Positions 24,221-26,033 of a stretch of DNA of 26,033 bases are shown piece after piece. The DNA comes from a virus. The position numbers and the translations under genes are program-made. The stretch's first letter is position 1; every line of letters starts with the position of its first letter. Below the pieces are notes generated by a model, which saw nothing but the letters and a program-made list of their open reading frames with translations, ran no database searches and was not told the origin of the DNA. The stretch lies in IMG/VR virus record IMGVR_UViG_3300042895_000062, positions 1-26,033 of that record. One strand, given 5' to 3'.

Positions 24221-24245
24221 GGTCACGACTCCGTGACCCTTTTTT
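24221..24245 (+). terminator. Intrinsic terminator / possible attenuator
   Basis: A stem GGTCACG against CGTGACC with loop ACTC is followed by CTTTTTT. It would end transcripts from the tail genes, but it also lies only about 10 bases after the start site of the promoter above. Confidence 0.8.
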
Positions 24246-24260
24246 ACGCAGGGAAGTTAA

Positions 24261-25061
24261 ATGACAAACGATTTAAAATGGATGTTGTCATCCGATCAGC
24301 AGTTCCCTTATCAAGATGATAAGATGATTGCGCTATGGTTTAAGGTTATGAAATGGTTTAAACCAGATGTAGTAGATTATCTAGGGGACACAGACGATCA
24401 AGCTTGCTACAGTAAATATACAGAGGGAAGATCTGCAGAATTTCTTCAACTTCATAAAGATGATAGCCGTGACTTAATTGTTCCTATGATGAGACATGAA
24501 GCAAAAGGTGCAAGAGATTTTTATGCCAAGACTCGTGAGATGCTTCCAGATGCACAATTGTTTTCAGCATTAGGAAACCACGACATACGCATCTTTGATT
24601 ATATAGACAAGAAACTTCCAGATTATGCAAAGGATGTTACTCCAGAATCCTTATGGTCTTTAGACTCATTAGGATATGAATATATTTATTATGACTCATT
24701 GCCTAAGCGCCGCTTTGGAGATGTTCACGTACACCACGGAATTTCTATTGCAGCAACTGGTTCTGTTCGTAAAGACATGGAAGACCTACAGGTATCTTTA
24801 ATTAGAGGACATTCTCATAGAATTGCTTCGCATATGGTAACATATGAACTTAGAAACGGTGGCGAAGGAGAAACTCTTCGTGGATATGAAATTGGTCACA
24901 TGTGTGATGAAAAGGGGCCAGGAATGAAATATACTCAGCACCACGATTGGCAAAAAGGGTTTGCAATTGCACATATTGTAAACGATTACCCACACATTCA
25001 AATGATCCATATTGCTCCAGACTACTCATGCGTCGTGGACGGAAAGACATTCTCGTTATGA
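24261..25061 (+). CDS. Calcineurin-like metallophosphoesterase
   Basis: This 266-residue protein has a GGGAAG ribosome site and the motif set of the calcineurin-like metallophosphoesterases in order: SSDQQ at 10-14 (usual DxH replaced by D12-Q-Q14), LGD at 41-43, GNHD at 105-108, HHG at 158-160 and GHSH at 183-186. These bind two metal ions and hydrolyse phosphoester bonds. Many phages carry such an enzyme near their DNA metabolism genes; substrate here may be nucleic acid or a nucleotide. The replacement of the first His by Gln is frequent in phage members and does not alone mean loss of activity. A promoter and hairpin precede it, and it starts the non-structural part of the window. Arginine codons CGT appear more often here than in the fibre genes. 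Confidence 0.85.
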   Translation: MTNDLKWMLSSDQQFPYQDDKMIALWFKVMKWFKPDVVDYLGDTDDQACYSKYTEGRSAEFLQLHKDDSRDLIVPMMRHEAKGARDFYAKTREMLPDAQLFSALGNHDIRIFDYIDKKLPDYAKDVTPESLWSLDSLGYEYIYYDSLPKRRFGDVHVHHGISIAATGSVRKDMEDLQVSLIRGHSHRIASHMVTYELRNGGEGETLRGYEIGHMCDEKGPGMKYTQHHDWQKGFAIAHIVNDYPHIQMIHIAPDYSCVVDGKTFSL

Positions 25062-25246
25062 TGAAATGTCAAAAATGTAATGGTAGAGTATTTGTAGATA
25101 GAGTATTCTCTCAAAAACTACATACAGAATTATTTTGCATCCTTTGCGGTAAGCGATGGATGATTAACAAGGAAACAAGTGCGTTTGGTAAATGGCTAGA
25201 GAAAACAGACAAAGATTACGCAAAAAGTTCGTCTATTTCTTCTTAA
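25058..25246 (+). CDS. Small zinc-ribbon protein
   Basis: The start chosen is ATG 25058, overlapping the phosphoesterase stop (ATGA), giving 62 residues; a second ATG follows at once at 25061. A frame starting further upstream at 24947 would lie within the phosphoesterase gene out of frame. Cysteines at C4-x2-C7 and C27-x2-C30 (KCQKCNG and FCILCGKRW) form a typical zinc ribbon, common in small phage proteins that touch nucleic acids or the host transcription machinery. The C-terminus is basic and Ser-rich. Its end overlaps the next gene by 55 bases in a different frame. Confidence 0.7.
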   Translation: MMKCQKCNGRVFVDRVFSQKLHTELFCILCGKRWMINKETSAFGKWLEKTDKDYAKSSSISS

Positions 25247-25674
25247 ACGGTAAAGTACATAAAGTACTTAGACTATCAAGAGCTAAAGACGAGGTTGTCG
25301 CTTGGTCCTATTTAGACAATAAAAGAGTTATGTATTCATATGCTCAAGTAGATAAGCATATGGAGCGGGCTTATGGAATTGTAGAAGTAAGCAAAATTAT
25401 AGGCAGACATAGAGTAACTATAGAAGAATATATTTTGCAGGGTAAGGTAAAGCAACCTCAAAAAGTATATCCAATTAGTAATCCAGACAGCAGTTGGTCT
25501 AAGTATATGTTTAGCGAATCGGACATATTGGACATTCATCAATTTATTATTGATGCTGGACATATCAGAGACTTACCTTCAAGATCAGAATTGCAGGCTA
25601 TTCTCAAACACAACTTAATATTGTATACTAAGACCGATGACGGTAAATTTGTACCTGTATGGAAGGCGGAGTAA
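25192..25674 (+). CDS. MerR-like helix-turn-helix DNA-binding protein
   Basis: This 160-residue protein starts at ATG 25192 within the zinc-ribbon gene. A basic start (MARENRQRLRKKF) leads to a beta part (residues 13-55: FVYFFLNGKVHKVLRLSR), then a MerR/excisionase-like winged helix-turn-helix at about 61-112 (YGIVEVSKIIGRHRVTIEEY, LQGKVKQPQ, and YMFSESDILDIHQFI). A helical C-terminal part with RSELQAILKHN follows. DNA binding is likely; whether it regulates phage genes, acts in replication or controls host genes is not visible. The N-terminal part argues for the early start in spite of the long overlap and weak ribosome site. Confidence 0.65.
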   Translation: MARENRQRLRKKFVYFFLNGKVHKVLRLSRAKDEVVAWSYLDNKRVMYSYAQVDKHMERAYGIVEVSKIIGRHRVTIEEYILQGKVKQPQKVYPISNPDSSWSKYMFSESDILDIHQFIIDAGHIRDLPSRSELQAILKHNLILYTKTDDGKFVPVWKAE

Positions 25675-25880
25675 TGGCAGAAACAAGAGTTAAGGTAGAC
25701 CTATCTTTTACACGTAACCTAGGAAATTACGAAAGCATTAGAATTAATGTTGGCGTTGAAGACGATGTTCGTAAAGGTGAAAATGTAGAGACGGCTACCG
25801 AAAGAGTATACGCCTTTGTAGAGAACAAGCTTATTGAAAAGACTCGTGAGGTTGAAAAGGAATTGAACAGTGGCAAATGA
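25674..25880 (+). CDS. Small conserved-looking phage protein
   Basis: This 68-residue protein starts by TAATG overlap at 25674; an in-frame start at 25659 is possible but less likely. The pattern is a strand pair (TRVKVDLSFTRNLGNYESIR, INVGVEDDVR) followed by an amphipathic helix (ATERVYAFVENKLIEKTREV), a ferredoxin-like half. Small proteins with a NLGNYESxRxxVGVED signature occur in DNA metabolism regions of many actinophages and remain without assigned function. That comparison is from memory and is not tested here. It likely belongs to the same operon as its neighbours. Confidence 0.65.
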   Translation: MAETRVKVDLSFTRNLGNYESIRINVGVEDDVRKGENVETATERVYAFVENKLIEKTREVEKELNSGK

Positions 25881-26033
25881 GAAACAGCCATATGTCCTTA
25901 TCGGATTATACGAATTACTTTACTCAGAGAAGTATGGCAAAAAGCCAAGGCTTAACAAGTTTCGTGAAAAGTGGGCTATGCAGGACGTTATAGATAGCGT
26001 TGGATTTGATAGAGCCAAAGATCTTTTGGTATA
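25870..26033 (+). CDS. Unidentified protein, 3' partial
   Basis: The frame starts at GTG 25870, 11 bases inside the previous gene, and is open to the window end, giving 54 residues (starting MANEKQPYVLIGLYELLYSE). It is helical and basic, with KPRLNKFREKWAMQDVIDSV in the middle. A GAAAAGGAA stretch about 8 bases upstream could be the ribosome site. The short visible part does not allow a family call. Close packing shows that it continues the same operon. Confidence 0.55.
   Translation, partial: MANEKQPYVLIGLYELLYSEKYGKKPRLNKFREKWAMQDVIDSVGFDRAKDLLV

Noticed and set aside
24947-25057. Extended start for the zinc-ribbon gene
   Set aside because: The additional Cys-rich residues come from out-of-frame reading of the phosphoesterase gene; ATG 25058 fits the operon pattern.

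Overview
The window is part of the genome of a tailed phage with a long non-contractile tail (siphovirus morphology). All supported genes are on the + strand, packed end to start with 1 to 4 base overlaps, in the classical order: head, neck, tail tube, tail assembly chaperones, tape measure, tail tip, fibres. The DNA is AT-rich. The host cannot be read with certainty. Strong AGGAGG ribosome sites, TATAAT promoters with an extended TG, one apparently leaderless gene and the style of the tape measure and tail-tip proteins fit an uncultured, perhaps freshwater, phage of a low-GC actinobacterium. That is inference, not something the sequence proves.

Layout. 1-525: C-terminal part of the major capsid protein, closed by a terminator and followed by a fresh promoter. 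633-3755: five head-tail junction genes (SAP/HeH-like head protein, connector with an extra N-terminal beta domain, stopper, neck/tail-completion protein, tail terminator). 3874-4581: major tail protein, again closed by a strong hairpin terminator and followed by a promoter. 4697-5361: two tail assembly chaperone frames joined by a -1 frameshift at a C CCA AAC slippery site. 5372-11854: a 2160-residue tape measure protein, which predicts a tail of roughly 300 nm. 11854-17008: distal tail protein, a baseplate hub that seems divided over two genes, and two small tip proteins, the first driven by an apparently leaderless promoter. 17009-22772: two large fibre proteins with fibronectin type III-like, triple-stranded-fibre-like and InlB-type repeat segments.

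From 22781 to 24174 comes a cluster of small genes: three short coiled-coil proteins, a protein with two cell-wall-type repeats, and a small fibre-tip-like protein. A near-consensus promoter lies before the second coiled-coil gene. At 24179-24245 another near-consensus promoter sits directly in front of an intrinsic terminator, an arrangement that looks regulatory. Beyond it the content changes to non-structural genes: a calcineurin-like metallophosphoesterase, a zinc ribbon, a MerR-like DNA-binding protein, a small conserved-looking protein and the start of another gene cut by the window end.

No endolysin, holin, integrase, tRNA, CRISPR array or insertion sequence is visible. No stretch longer than about 120 bases lacks a gene. 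The capsid and major tail genes use CGT for arginine almost exclusively while the minor tail genes use AGA, which agrees with their expected high expression.
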